Positions 10,871-23,169 of a stretch of 64,000 nucleotides of DNA are shown one piece after another. Made by a program: the position numbers and the translations under genes. The notes beneath the pieces are model-generated. The model searched no databases. It saw only the letters and a program-made list of their open reading frames with translations, and had not been told where the DNA came from. Where the stretch lies: positions 93,208-157,207 of the forward strand of contig JADLZK010009264.1 in NCBI GenBank assembly GCA_015847255.1, given 5' to 3'. This DNA is from Hyparrhenia diplandra (taxonomy: Eukaryota; Streptophyta; Magnoliopsida; Poales; Poaceae). How positions within the stretch are numbered: the stretch's first letter is position 1; each line of letters begins with the position of its first letter.

Positions 10871-13465
10871 TGTAACACCCTGGTTTTAAGAACAAAACCA
10901 GATGAAGCCATATGTGACGAAGTCAAATCACATATAGTTTTACAAATGAATGGTAATCAATTCACAATGCTTAAAATAAAACAAACCTAAGAAAGACTCT
11001 TTGTTCTTTTGATGTTTAGGCACCACAGGAACGACCGACCGGTTGATCACAAGCCTAACTTCTTCCCCGAGGTGTGGGGAATAGCAAGAGTGAGTTCATG
11101 TCGAACTCCGCAAATATAGCTAGGCAATATCTACCCCAAAATCCATGATCTTTATAACATAAATAATGAATAGCATGAAACGGTAAATCATGAACAATTT
11201 AATAAGCATGTATATCCAACAGCTTATATCATAAACAACATCAACAAAAATAGCCGTTCATAACCGGAACACGGTGATATATCGGTTTTTAACTCGCGCA
11301 GAGGTGTACACTTTCACTACGAGTCATGATCCTCAAATGCATGGGTTAGCAAGGCCCAAAACATCAAAAATCATATAAAGCCTTTCAAAGGTTCCCTAAA
11401 AATATTAGTGGCCAATGAGCTACAACCCCGTTTCTTTCGCAAACCACCAACAAAGATAGGCAAAGCCCTTGAGCCATGTAGCCCCCATAGGCTGATATCC
11501 CGGATGATCACAATGATAAGTCCACGGAGAAAGCATCATGAAAAGCATGAGCCCGACTCAAGTCATGTTGCCAACATTCAAGTCTTAACCATCATACCAT
11601 ATATTCATTCATATCATCATTATTTATGTAGAGCACTAGCAAAAACTACCCATATGCAATAACCCATAGGATTCCATGAACAAGATAATAAGTGGCTAGG
11701 ATGTCCTTAAGGTTGACAAATTAGACACATGCATATGATTAAGTGATTAATAGTGAATAGGTAACAAGGATAGTCCCATGCTATACTTGCCTTAAATTGA
11801 GATCCTTTCTTCAAGTCCAAAGCTCCAAAAGAAATCCTTCTTGTTTGTCAACAAGGATAACCACGTTAAGCTCACCGTCTACTCGATTCCAATCAAGAAC
11901 ACACACAAAACATATAGGGCCAATCATGCATAACAAACAAGGCTACAATTAGAACAGTACACCAACAATGGAAAAACAGTTTAAAAAGCTTATAAAACTA
12001 TTCTACACGTCACTGAGCACATAGACGTAAAGATCACCAAAATCGAGCTAAACGGGCGTAGATATGAATTTTACAAGTTTATTAGTAATAAAATAATAAA
12101 CTAAATAACAATTCAAAATTTGAAAGTTCAAAAACCTGACTAACAGTGATATTAACATGTAGAGAACGGAATTAAAATCTAACGCAATTTGAATGGATCA
12201 ATTTGGATTCAAAACGGAGATTTTATGAGCAAAACAAGATGGTGTCAATTTGTGATTTTCGAAATAAAATAATTAAATCTGATTTTGATTGCTGAAAAGA
12301 CCATGATTAGGTATTGGAGGAGCTTAGGGTCTCTTTTAGCAAAGTAACGGCTGAAAGGGTATGTTCTAATCTGGGCTGTAGATCTTAGATTGGACGGCAC
12401 AAGTTGGTTTTGTGTGTAAGTGTATTTCCCATGGTATTTGTTGATTTGTTTTTGTGAAGGAAAACGGCAAGAAAACAAATGACATCATCATATGATATCA
12501 TCAAGCTAAATTGGAGCACGGAAGGTTCTGCCATGCATGGACGACGATGTAGACACGACAAGGATGTCCGGTTCGATAGAGCATGGACTGCTGCTTCCTA
12601 CATCTGCATGTGCAATTGAACTGCATCGCGTGAGCAACAGAAAGCGATAGCGATAGGTAGAAGAAGATGGAACCTATGGCTTCGTCACCTTGGTGTGAAG
12701 CTCAGCAACGGGTCTTGAACGAAGAGACGCTCTGTGACGATCACATCAGCGGCGGCGGCTCTCCAGGCTTGGGCATGGCTAGGACGTCTACTGGCAGCGT
12801 AGATGTAAAGCACGGACATGACGATGGACGTCGGTGTGCAGCGGCAGATCACAGAACCGAGCTCGACGGCTTCGTCTAAGGTTTGCGGCGGCTGCTGTAG
12901 CTCAATTGAAGGACGATGCGGTGCTTAGGGCTTGGTTTATATAGGACTTGGCAGGCACGATTACAAGGAAATAGGCCGGGGTGGTATTATATATATGTAT
13001 ACAACAGAGTCATAAGACAAACGTGTTGATGGGGATGAGTTCAACTTGGATTTGATCTGTTGCTATGGCCGGACGTGTGAGAAGCCAAAAGAAGAGAGCT
13101 GGGCCTGCACGAGAGGTGTTGGGCTGCTGCAAGCAAGGGGCCAGGCCAGGAAATAGACAGGGAAAGGCTTCGGCAGAAAATAAAAATGGAAAGAGAGGAA
13201 GGAAAAGGAAAATAGATTATCTTTTTTTTATTTCAAAGCACTTTCAAAATATTTTCAAAAAACTTTTGAATCCATTTCGAAATTATACCAGAACCACTCA
13301 GCACAAAACATATGCACCAGCATGAATGCACAAACATGTATCTAGCCTTAAGATGAGTTTTTTATTTCATAAAAATATTTATTTTCCTATATTTTATGAG
13401 CACAAAAATACATAAATAAATCATTTTATTCTATTTTCAAAAGAGGCAAAATTTAGGGTGTTACA
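10871..13465 (-). mobile_element. Solo LTR (probable Ty3/Gypsy), 2.6 kb, with 5-bp target duplication
   Basis: The element begins TGTAACACCCT and ends AGGGTGTTACA, an 11-bp terminal inverted repeat of the TG...CA type. It is flanked by the direct repeat CACAT (10866-10870 and 13466-13470). It has no gag or pol, no internal primer-binding site and no second LTR, which fits a solo LTR left by LTR-LTR recombination. Read on the minus strand it has an AT-rich 5' part, then a pyrimidine-rich stretch with GGCCCAG words, a TATA box (CCTATATAAACC near 12946-12935) and a GC-rich leader, the usual order in long-LTR grass Gypsy elements, so I place it on the minus strand. The superfamily call is inference from termini and length. 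Confidence 0.85.
12935..12946 (-). promoter_or_regulatory. TATA box of the solo LTR
   Basis: The minus strand reads CCTATATAAACC followed by a GC-rich transcribed-like leader. It is the likely LTR promoter core; activity is unknown. Confidence 0.5.
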
Positions 13466-13470
13466 CACAT

Positions 13471-14489
13471 GAAAGAACAAAGCTACAGACCAATCAAAAT
13501 CTCAAGGCTGAAAGCAAGCACGGGCTGCTGCACTTGCCGCACAAAAGCTAACTGCGAAATGATCTGCTGAACGAATTGCTCCTGCTTTCGGTCCGAGAAA
13601 AATACTAATGGTCATGTAGATAAATATCAACCTCACTAGACAAAAGCAAGTGAAAAGGTTATGAAGCACAAGCCAACAAATGCAAAGAAATTAAGATTAA
13701 GTCTTGGACTACACACGTAAGCTAGCTAGAGATAAAAAAACTAATATACTCGAAAAAGGATGAGCTGCGGTTGCTGTTTTACTAATATGCACTATCTGTA
13801 CTAACATTAGAGCACCTGATTCCACTATACTGAAGGCTAGTAGGACACGATCGAAAGAGATGACTATACATCAGTATCTGAAATACTGACTGTGCATGGA
13901 TTCATCAGTGCGCCAGAGCACGAGATAAGCTAGGTCCTGGCCCCAAACTAGACAAACTATGCATGGCTTCATCTCAGGCTGAGAGCCACAAAGCTCGGTA
14001 ACTGAACAACTGAAGATCTACATTCAGTATAGAAAAAAAACAGTGAGCCGGCTGGTTGTACAACAACCTGATGCTCTATGACATAAGAAGCCAGCCTTCA
14101 ACTAGCCCAAGTCACACCTTAATTCAGAACTCAGTCAACTCACTATCATCACAAATACAATACCACTGAAAAGGTCATTGCCAATACCACTGAGTCTGGA
14201 AAATTATCAAAGGGAAGGAGAAGTGCCCTAGAAGCAAAGTGAAAAATGGCCTGCTGTCTCACGTTCAGAGCAACAGAAAAAAATGAAAAACAAACAAATG
14301 CTATCAGACACTTACCCCAATCATTTGTTCTCTAGATCTAATTTGCACAAACTGATGGAATACAGGTTCAGACTAGAACCACAAGCAATGGGTATGTTAG
14401 AAAAATAGCACATTGGCTGAACACAACTGAAATGCATGGAAACACATGCAGGTTCAGACTCACAACAACATGTGAACATGATTTAGAGA
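13471..14489. other. Intergenic, no gene seen
   Basis: AT-rich sequence between the solo LTR and the MITE. I see no conserved coding segment or repeat structure. Confidence 0.5.
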
Positions 14490-14492
14490 TTA

Positions 14493-14868
14493 GAGCATCT
14501 CCAAGAGACTATGTAAAATAAATCTTCAAATGTCATGATTTAGAGGCTTTCTAAAAGAATTGGCTCTCCAAATAACTAGAACACTACAACAGACTCTTCA
14601 TATTTTGTTGTCCTTTCTTCTCGGCCAATGAAACTGTGAACATGCATGTCCAGAAATAGCATCTGCATGAGGGGAGGAGTGAAGGAGAGAGGCTGTGAGT
14701 CTGGATAGCGAGCGAGTGCCGCTCGCCTCCTCTAGCGAGCGAAATACCAGGAATAGCGTCAATCTATTTTTGGAGTAGGAGATGGAGACTCTGTTGGAAA
14801 CAGATTTTTCATCAAAATATGCAATCCGGGTTATTCGGGAGAAAATAGAGAGGCCGTAGGAGATGCTC
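14493..14868. mobile_element. Tourist-like MITE (PIF/Harbinger type), 376 bp
   Basis: Termini are GAGCATCTCC (14493-14502) and GGAGATGCTC (14859-14868), a perfect 10-bp inverted repeat. It is flanked on both sides by TTA (14490-14492, 14869-14871), the usual PIF/Harbinger target. No transposase is encoded. Confidence 0.75.
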
Positions 14869-15289
14869 TTAGTGGTGGCCAGCAAGCAGATCTCGAGAAT
14901 GAACGCCCGCTCCCTACGCCGGCACACCCGAGCCAAATCCCCTACCTTATCCCCCACCCAAATCACCAAATCTCTACCCAAATCTCTAGTTCCATCACGC
15001 AATTTGGAAAACAGCAGGCACCTCCAGAGCTCCGGGCGACGAAAACAAGGCATTCCGCCGTGCAACCAAAAATCCCCAAATCTCCATGCCGACAAGAAAA
15101 CCGGCAGTGACAACCTCCGACAACCTCCATCTCTCTACGCCACCAACTTCCTACCCACAGCGCAAAAAGCGAACCAGCGCAGCCCAAGATACCACAAATC
15201 TGACGCAAATCCAACAAATCCCTTTGTTCTACAATAAACCTCAGTACAGATCCACGAAACCTACACCAAAACGCAGACGGGATTGAGTA

Positions 15290-15530
15290 CACACCTTCGA
15301 CAGGAGTGTGAGACGAAGAAGATGGGATTCCACCAGAGCAACCGCTACTGCCGATGAATCGCCTAGGTCACGCACCGGGAGACAGACTGGTTGCCGACGA
15401 CGATGACCGAGAACAAATGAGGAGAAGGCAGCTGGAGCCTGGAGGAGATGCTAGGAGTGGGCAGATCTGGGAGAGGAGCGGGTGGTGGTATTAGCGGGTG
15501 ACATTTCGGACCCGATAAGAATAGACAAAC
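15290..15530 (-). promoter_or_regulatory. Orphan CpG-rich first-exon-like segment
   Basis: Read on the minus strand this GC-rich stretch looks like a grass 5' UTR: CT-rich leader with CTCCTCTCCCAGATCTG-type words, then a possible donor after 'CTGTCGAAG'. The genes downstream on that strand (response-regulator exon, PP2C fragment) are broken and separated from it by the solo LTR. It may be the stranded promoter and first exon of a dead gene. This is weak. Confidence 0.25.
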
Positions 15531-15539
15531 CCATCACAA

Positions 15540-17366
15540 CCAGCGCACGGATCGCAGGCCTGACGCGTGACGCGTGTCGCAAGACAGATTAGGACGATTT
15601 CTTACGACAGATACATAGGAAAAGTGTCAAACTATAAGGTTGCGTCATTTGTTCCATTATATATAGAAGAAATCAAACTATGTATGCGTGTTCTAACTCA
15701 GATTATCAGGGGTTATGTATGATTCTAGTCTTCTAGATCAAATACAGATAAGAAGAGGCGCGAGAGATTATGAGAATTCTACAAAGATAGATGAAGTAAT
15801 CAAGTTTGCTCTTAAGTACATGATTAATGTTTGACAAAGTTTCTAGTGAATGATATTCACATTTATGGCTTCAAAATCAATTTATTACGAAAACATATTT
15901 CATAATTAGTCTGATGGCATTTATTTTGATACCATATTGAGTTTCTTTTTTGTGATGGAACCTGCAAACCCTGATTCAAGCGCTTTGACTTGACACAAGT
16001 GCTCGTAATTCTTGGATTTATTGTAGGATTTAACGGTGTTATGCTTTTCAGTTATAGGCGGTGTCCCCGTCGACCGACTCAATTATTTGGATGTGTTCAT
16101 AGAAGTATGGTTTGCATTTGTATGTTCATAGGGGTGTGCGTGAGTGCGTGTTGTGGACGTCAATCTTGTACTGTGTAATTCAAAATATATTGATATATTT
16201 TATCCAAAATTAATAAAAAATTAAGATACTAAAACATGACACTTTTGCTAGAATTATACTCTTTATTGAATGAAGTGAGTTCTAGGATAAATGTATTTAC
16301 TAATGCATGAGTACATGCTTAAAAATATTAGATAGATTTTATGTATCTAAACAAAATCGTGACATACCTTTGTACATCCTAAAATCCTTAGTTTTTTTTT
16401 TTTTTTTTGAACCTCTAAAATCCTTTAGTTCTTCCATTGTGTTTCGTTAATTAAGGCCCTGCTCGGTCCCCCAAAGCACTAGGGCTAGAGACTATATTTT
16501 AGTCATATTTAGTCCCTAAATTACTAAACAAGGTACTAAAAGATGAATGCAAGTTACAACCGAAGAGGGGTTAATTGGGACTAATGGTTATGTACTAATC
16601 TCTAGTCCTAAGAATCAAGTTACAACAACTGCAGCTAAATTAAACTCTTCGGAGAAGGCTGAATAATAAGATTTTTGTTTTTTGAGGGGAGGTTGAAATT
16701 ATAAGATGAATGTAAATAAATAAGGGTGGGCCAGCGTAGAACTTCTAGAGCACAAACGGCCCAATAAAGCCCAACTCCTCACTGTACGGGCTAGTTTCGG
16801 CTACGGATTTAAAACTTGGAAGTCTGCAAATAAAAAGTTTTGGCCCACATAGAAAATCTGGACCTATGACTACTGCTACAGAAGCTAGAGACCCGGCCCA
16901 ACGCCAAGCCCGTTACATCCATAGCTTCAAGATGTACCTGGACCCGAAATCCAACCCGTTACGTGCTCCCGTGCGACACCTCAGCGGAGGACCCACCCTG
17001 GGCACACAGCTCCTTCCACGCGTCACGTATCCTTCCTCACCAAGTCACTCCGCGCCCAAACCGTACCCAGATCCCGCGTGCTCGACAAAAGACGGCCGGT
17101 TCCAACGCGTTCTCCTTTCGACTACACAACAGCCATGACATGTGGTCCCGCTTCACCTCTGTGACCCACCAGTCATTGATATGCTGGCCTCCGCGTCCGC
17201 CTGGAAACCATCTCGAAGAAAGTCAAAGCGCCCCCCGCCTCCACGTCACGTCGAGCCCCACCCGTTCACGTCGGGCCCACTCCCCGATCTGTTGCCTGGT
17301 CCGTCCGATCCCCGCCAGCCGACGGCCCGGATCCGACTTGCACCGCCTCGGCGCCCAGCCTAGGCC
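15540..17366. other. Intergenic and upstream region of the GTE gene
   Basis: AT-rich to about 16850, then GC-rich approaching the promoter. Around 16455-16630 a 'ggccctgctcggtcc...ctagagac...tttagtccctaaa' block resembles one end of a common grass MITE, but the other terminus is not visible. No gene is seen. Confidence 0.4.
16379..16430 (-). mobile_element. Minimal poly(A) insertion with target duplication
   Basis: A 17-base T run with a 5-6 base body (minus strand AGGTTC then A17) sits between direct repeats CTAAAATCCTTAGTT (16379-16393) and CTAAAATCCTTTAGTT (16415-16430). This is the layout of target-primed retroposition with extreme 5' truncation. Confidence 0.6.
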
Positions 17367-17374
17367 TATAAATA
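17367..17374 (+). promoter_or_regulatory. TATA box of the GTE gene
   Basis: TATAAATA within 'taggcctataaatacgc', about 30-40 bp before the GC-rich leader that starts near 17400. The long 5' UTR contains an intron. Confidence 0.6.
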
Positions 17375-17746
17375 CGCACCCCGAGCGCGCTGGCCACCCC
17401 GCGCGTCACAGTCGCATCGCTTCTAGTTGTTCGGGTCTCATCTCACCTCTCGTGCCCGTGCGCAAAGCAGCAGTAGCGGGTTCGGGTTCGGTCGCCTCGC
17501 GAAGGAAAAAAAAAGGATAAGCAAGCTGCAGCACGGAGACGACTCGACTCGAGCGGCGAGGCGGAGGAGAGGAAAAAAATAAAAAGGAGGATAAGGCGAG
17601 GCGCGACCGGGCGGCCACCGCGCGCTCCCAGATCCGCCCGCTCCCGAGCAGATCCAGCTCCCCGGCGAGCCCGCGCGTGGACGCCGTTGCCTCGCTCCCA
17701 GATCCCGACCGTGGGGTCGCAGCTGCTTCAGATCCAGCGTTACCAG

Positions 17747-17989
17747 GTCCGGGCTCGCATCCCTCCTCGTTTCGAATTTGGACTAGCTTTGGATTTTTGG
17801 GGGTTTCTTCGATTGGTGCGGGGAGGCGTCTGATTCGGGCGCGAATTGGAGGATTTGGGGGCCGTGCTGTTCGATTCGTGCGCGGTTGGTGGTCCGTGTT
17901 GGGGTTAAGGTTCCCATTTAGGATTAGGGTTTTGGAGAGGATATTCGTCAGATTTTGTCTTTACATGCTCTTTTCTGTTGCCTGTGTAG
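17747..17989 (+). other. 5' UTR intron of the GTE gene
   Basis: The donor CAG/GT lies at 17746/17747 and the acceptor TGTGTAG ends at 17989, both in the leader, with a T-rich 3' half. The start codon at 18016 follows 26 bases later. Confidence 0.5.
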
Positions 17990-18015
17990 CTTGAATTTGG
18001 TGTGTGCCGCTGAAA

Positions 18016-21000
18016 ATGGTTGTAAATGCTGAACAGATCTCTGACCCGCTGGCGCCTGGGCACATGACACCGACGGTCTTAATGGAGTTTGGGCAGCAGA
18101 GGCCAATAAAACGGGGATACGACGAAATGGCTTTCAGGGGCGTGGCGGCAGCCGCGTCCCGTGGTTATGCAGAGACTGTCGGCGAGTCGGAAGTTGCAGC
18201 TGGTAGTCCTGTTCGTGTCGATTCCGAGGACTCTTCGGCACCCAAGCGCAAGTGCATCAGCCTCAACAGTGATGGCTTTGATGTCAAGCGGGAGATCTTT
18301 GTGCCGTCCAAGATGTCGTCATCTGAACGGCGGTATCTTCGGAAGAGATTCCGGGCAGAGCTTGATTCCGTGCGGGATCTCCTCAAGAAGCCAGAGTTTG
18401 CAGCCCCTGTTCCTCTCAGTCGGGCACCTGCCTTGTCATCCTCAGCCGCCCCTCGAGCCAAGAAGCCACAGAAGTCTCAGCGCGGTGGGACTAATGTTAT
18501 CCGTGGTGCAAAGGGACGGTTCTTGCCTACCAAACCCCGGCCTGAACCTTCTACGGTGTTATTATCTGAAGCTGCAGTGTTTAAGCAGTGTGAAGCTATT
18601 TTGAAGAAGCTTATGACTCAGAAATTTAGCCATATATTCAATGTTCCAGTTGATGTTGTGAAGCTGCAAATTCCTGATTATTTTGACATTGTCAAGACCC
18701 CAATGGATCTTGGTACTGTCCAGAAGAAGCTTCAATCTGGCTCATACACAAGTCCATCTGATTTTGCTGCTGATGTCAGGCTGACCTTTAACAACGCCAT
18801 GGCTTATAATCCTCGGGGGCATGCTGTGCATGACATGGCCATCACGCTGAGCAAGATGTTTGAGACCCGATGGAAGCCAATTGAGAAGAAGTTTGCTTCT
18901 GCTGCCACTGAGAAACATGTTGAGGTTGACAGGGCTGACTCGAAGAGAAGGAAGACACCTACTGTGGACCGCAGTGATGTGTCAGTGGAGTGTGTACGGC
19001 AGACAGAGCCTGAAAAACCAAAGATGACAGCTGAAGAGCGAGAAGCCTTTGGGAACTGCTTGGCAGAAATATCTGATGAGTTACCTCCTCACATCTTTGA
19101 ACTGCTGCAGCAATGCATTGACAGCAATACAGATATGCCTGGTGATGGAGAGATAGAGATTGACATCCAAGCTGTCAGTGATGACGTGCTATTTGAGCTG
19201 AAGAAACATGTCGACAAGTATTTGCAAGAGAAAGAGCAGAGCCAGCAGGTGAAACCTGAGCCTTCTGAGAATGAAGCTGTGAATGTATCTGGCCTTAGCC
19301 ACTCGTCTACAAATCCTTGCAAAGGTTTATTTTCTTCTAGCTCGAAATTCTCAATAGATTTGAATTGCACGCCTTCTGTACAGTAGTCAATTTTTGGTTT
19401 GATTGCAGGTGGCGAGCCTATTGAGGAGGATGTGGATATCTGTGGCAATGCCTCCCCTATCATGTTAGACAAAGATGCACAGATCAGGAGTAGCAAGCGC
19501 GGTAGTCCAAGTAGTTCCAGCAGCGACTCTGAATCATCTTCTAGCGGTCTGTGTCTTACAGTGTTTATCTGCATTTGTTTATATCATTATAGACATTCTT
19601 GTGTAATGAAAGTGCTGCTTTTCTTCCCAGTTTTGTATTGTAAATTCTTTGAGAACATGGATATTGTCTCTTCAAGTATTTTTATTTTTTGTTCTTGTTG
19701 GTATCATATTTCTATATTAGTAAAACTCTGGGCAGCGATTTATAAATTTGGCAAGGAACTAAAAGTAGAGGAGCAAACGTGGTATTCCATAAATGCCATG
19801 AATGTCATGTTTTCCCTTTTAGTAATTGTTTAGCAGGATCTCTGTTAAATTTCAATGAAGTTGTTTGCAGGACATCATGCTGACCCTTTAGTAACAGTAT
19901 AAGCACCTGCAAACTATTGATTGCTTGTGTATTACACACAACCTTAATAGTATAAATAATATAATTCTCCTGAAACTTTTCCTGTTTTGAGATGGTGAAA
20001 GTCCAAGATGTTTACAATGTTGTTGGTAATGCAGATTCTGATTCAGGCAGTGACTCTGAAAGCGAATCAGAAAAAAAATGCCAGCCCTGGAAAGCTTGCG
20101 AAGGTACTACAGTGATTTAGTATTGGGTGTTTCAGAAATAATACAGACATTTAGAACAAGGGAGCCAAGTGTTTTATAGTTGAAATATTACTCCGTCCAG
20201 TAACAGTTAAGAATAAGGGATGTTTGTAGTGGTTGTCTCAAATAAGCAATTTACAAATATGTTTTTGTGTGTTGAGTTCAGATGTCTAAAAATGATCTGA
20301 GGATTAGTAATAATTAGTAAATTGTCTTGAAATATAGTAGCATTAAAATTCATTTTTGCTATATTTAATGTTACACAAGTTGTGTTAAGAACACTATCGA
20401 TTTCCAAAGCGTAATTTTTCCAAAGCATAACTTTTGTTTTGTTCTCGGGAGTGTATTGACCAGTCTTGTGTATGCCAACCTGTCATACTTACCTCAGTCT
20501 TCAAATACTTGATACCCATTACCAAAACATGGAAACCAGCCCATTACCAAAACATGGAAACCAGTGCTTTCATTTGTCTTTTTCAAAATATATTATTATA
20601 ATGCCCTTTTGTTCTACTATTATTAAGCACAGGTATTTGCAAACATTTCATCCTGAAACTAGGGTCATTACCTTTCTAATTATTCTAGTTTCTGCTAGCT
20701 CCCTCAGTAAGCATTGGTGCTTGGGAACGTGACTATCCTGTTTCTTGCTGTTCCATCCCTGACCGATTCATGGTCTTAGCAAATAGCTTAGTTCTTGTGA
20801 TTTGTGTCAGTGATGCTGCCCTATCCTGTAAAACCGTACTAAATTGTGTTGCAATCTGATGCTTGCGTTGTTCAGCATTCTAGTCAGCTTCAACCTTTAT
20901 GTTCTGATGTAGTTTTCTTGTAGCAAGGATGTGGATTCCCTTCCAATTTAGTTGACTGATGATCCTGTACTGAATATTTGTTTTTCCAAAATTTTAGGGG

Positions 21001-22128
21001 ACTAAGAAAACTGACCAGCTGGTGGAGCAAGAAAAGAGCGATGTTATTAGCCCAACTGATGCCAACCGTATGGCTTACTTCCAATCATTATTTAGTTATT
21101 GTGTTACAAATTACATTTGAATCATATTTAATTGTGGGGTAATCTGCTGTTTAACAACAGGTCCTGCTGATATTGTGGGACTCCATGGGGAGGACAATGA
21201 GTCAAAGCCTGCACCAGGGGGTAAGCATGAATTTGTAGGCCGGTACGTATGAGGCCGTTGACCGGTCTCAGTGCACTAAGCTGATCGGATCATCTGATCC
21301 TTTCCCAATGAAACATTTAGGGGAAAACTCAAAACCCGATACACAAGTCTCACCGGACAGGCTATTGCGAGCAGCCGTTTTGAGGAGCCGTTATGCTGAT
21401 GTGATTGTCAAAGCTCGTGGCATTCTTAGTCAGGTATAGGACTTTGTTCAATTATCATCTTTCTTTATTGATTCTATATAATGAGGTCATAATGTGACTC
21501 ATTCCTGGCCTTCATCAACTTCTGAGCTCAGGGTGGAGACAAACAGGAGGAACTGGAAAAGCTCCAGAAGGAAGGTAAAAAGTGTGGCCACCTGTCTTGT
21601 TAGCTGCTAGTTGCTTTCTTCCTCTATCTCTTACAGTAGGGTGTTTTGTCCTTGTGGGTGCAGAGAAAGCACGGCTGTTGGCTGAAGGTAATGCAGCCAT
21701 GGAGGCTTGTAGAGCCGAAGCTGAAGCTGAAGCTAAGCGTAAACGGGATTTTGAGAGGGAGAAGGCTCGCCAGGCCCTACAGGAGGTAAGTGCAGACCTC
21801 ACCCACCCGCAGTTATATTTTCTCATTTTTTTTGTTGCTAAAAGAAAATAAATACTCTATGCAGATGGAGAGAACTGTAGAAATTAATGATAACCTCCAT
21901 CTAAAGGAATTGGAAATGCTTGGAACAGCCACAACAGAACATATTGTAAGCTCTGTTGATGAGACTAGTCCAGAGCGCTCTCAGGATGGCATGGCTGGTT
22001 ATCATCCAGGATCTGTCAATCCTTTGGAGCAACTTGGACTGTTCATAAAGGCAGATGAGGAGGAGGATGACGAAGAACCGAGCAGTGTTCCCAGCATTAA
22101 AGAAGCAGAGGAAGGAGAGATCAACTGA
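18016..22128 (+). CDS. GTE-type bromodomain/NET (BET) transcription factor, nine coding exons
   Basis: Exons: 18016-19324, 19409-19546, 20035-20103, 20998-21067, 21161-21220, 21321-21433, 21532-21574, 21664-21785, 21865-22128. Residues ~185-290 form one bromodomain with DYFDIVKTPMDLGTVQKKL and the acetyl-lysine-binding Asn of AMAYNP (about N265). A NET domain follows (~336-402, EEREAFGNCLAEISDELPP). Then come Ser/Asp-rich acidic tracts, an Ala/Glu/Lys-Arg coiled coil (RAEAEAEAKRKRDFEREKAR) and an acidic C-terminus ending EAEEGEIN. Plant GTE proteins read acetylated histones in the nucleus; the long charged C-terminus resembles the GTE8-GTE12 group. The ATG at 18016 opens MVVNAEQISDPLAPG. Oddity: exon 3 has an A8 run (20071-20078). 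With the plain acceptor the frame reaches a stop in exon 4, while one base fewer gives ASPGKLAKGTKK continuing cleanly. Either this is a consensus error, or a weaker acceptor 16 bases downstream is used. Confidence 0.88.
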
Positions 22129-23169
22129 TGGTGCTGGGTTTTGCCATGCCATGTTAAGGGCTAGAGGCTGGTGCCTTGATCCAACAAAGTGGTCGCCTCT
22201 TGTGGGCCATCGTGTATGGCAATTGCGGCTGGACAGCTGCGCATGTTGGATGCTATGGTTCTAAATTGGGGCTGAAAGCCTCCATTGTGCTGCTGCTGGT
22301 CTGTTAAAATATGCATGGGAAGGATGAAGATGATCTTGCATAATTGGTAAATCAGTGGCCATCTGCTTCAATGAGGCGCACAGGAGGTCGAGGTCAGATG
22401 AATGGATTTATGTGCCTAGAGGATGGTTTTTTTCAGCCACCCTGCCAAAACAACGGCTTGAATGATGCCACCGAGCTAGTGGAGTTCAAATGGCTCATTA
22501 TTTGCTGCAACCTCCATTTCAAGCGGGTTTGCTCAGCGGCCTATAGCTTCTTTTCTCATCATTTCCCCCTCTATTTATTTTAGATTGTGTAGCAGTTGGG
22601 CTAGTTGCTTCCTGCTGTAAATCTGAATTTTGATGTAGTGAAGGAAGTGCTAGCTGTTTGTTGAGCATGAGCCGAAAAGAACTGCTCTTGCTTAGCATTT
22701 ACGAGAGAAATTGTTTTGCAGATGCACGTCCTGTCTTCTCTGTAATTACCATTTCTTGCGCAATCAGTGTCTTACGTGTTAAATTTGTTCATCAGGATGC
22801 TAATGCTCTGATTGATTGAACATGCCATTGAAAAATGGCATCCCCGTTTGATATTGCTTTGTTGGGCACCCTTCTGTCACAGTTTATAAGCTGTATAAAA
22901 TTCGATTACGTGATTAATCAACAGTGATTTGTTGAAGAATCTACGATGTGACGCTCAAAATTAGAACTAAGAGCTGTGAATTCGTCAACTTCACATTTAA
23001 CAGGTACAGATTCATACAGTTCACTGGTTATGCAGGACAGCATGCACAACAACAAGAAAAAAACACGCAGGTGCACGCAGATACGAAACCAATCACACCA
23101 CGCCGCCGTGAATCTATAATACAAACACACGCTGTTGGTTGAAGTCTGCCGATGGCGTGATGCCGTCAA
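22129..23169. other. 3' UTR of GTE and spacer to the ankyrin gene
   Basis: The convergent genes GTE (+) and ankyrin (-) end here. The first ~600 bp are probably GTE 3' UTR. No other gene is seen. Confidence 0.5.

Noticed and set aside
12667..12879. ORF of 70 codons in the 2.6-kb solo LTR
   Set aside because: Lies in the LTR leader region; no similarity to gag or any host domain.
16455..16640. Possible MITE ('ggccctgctcggtcc...')
   Set aside because: Only one terminus is recognisable; no inverted partner or target duplication.
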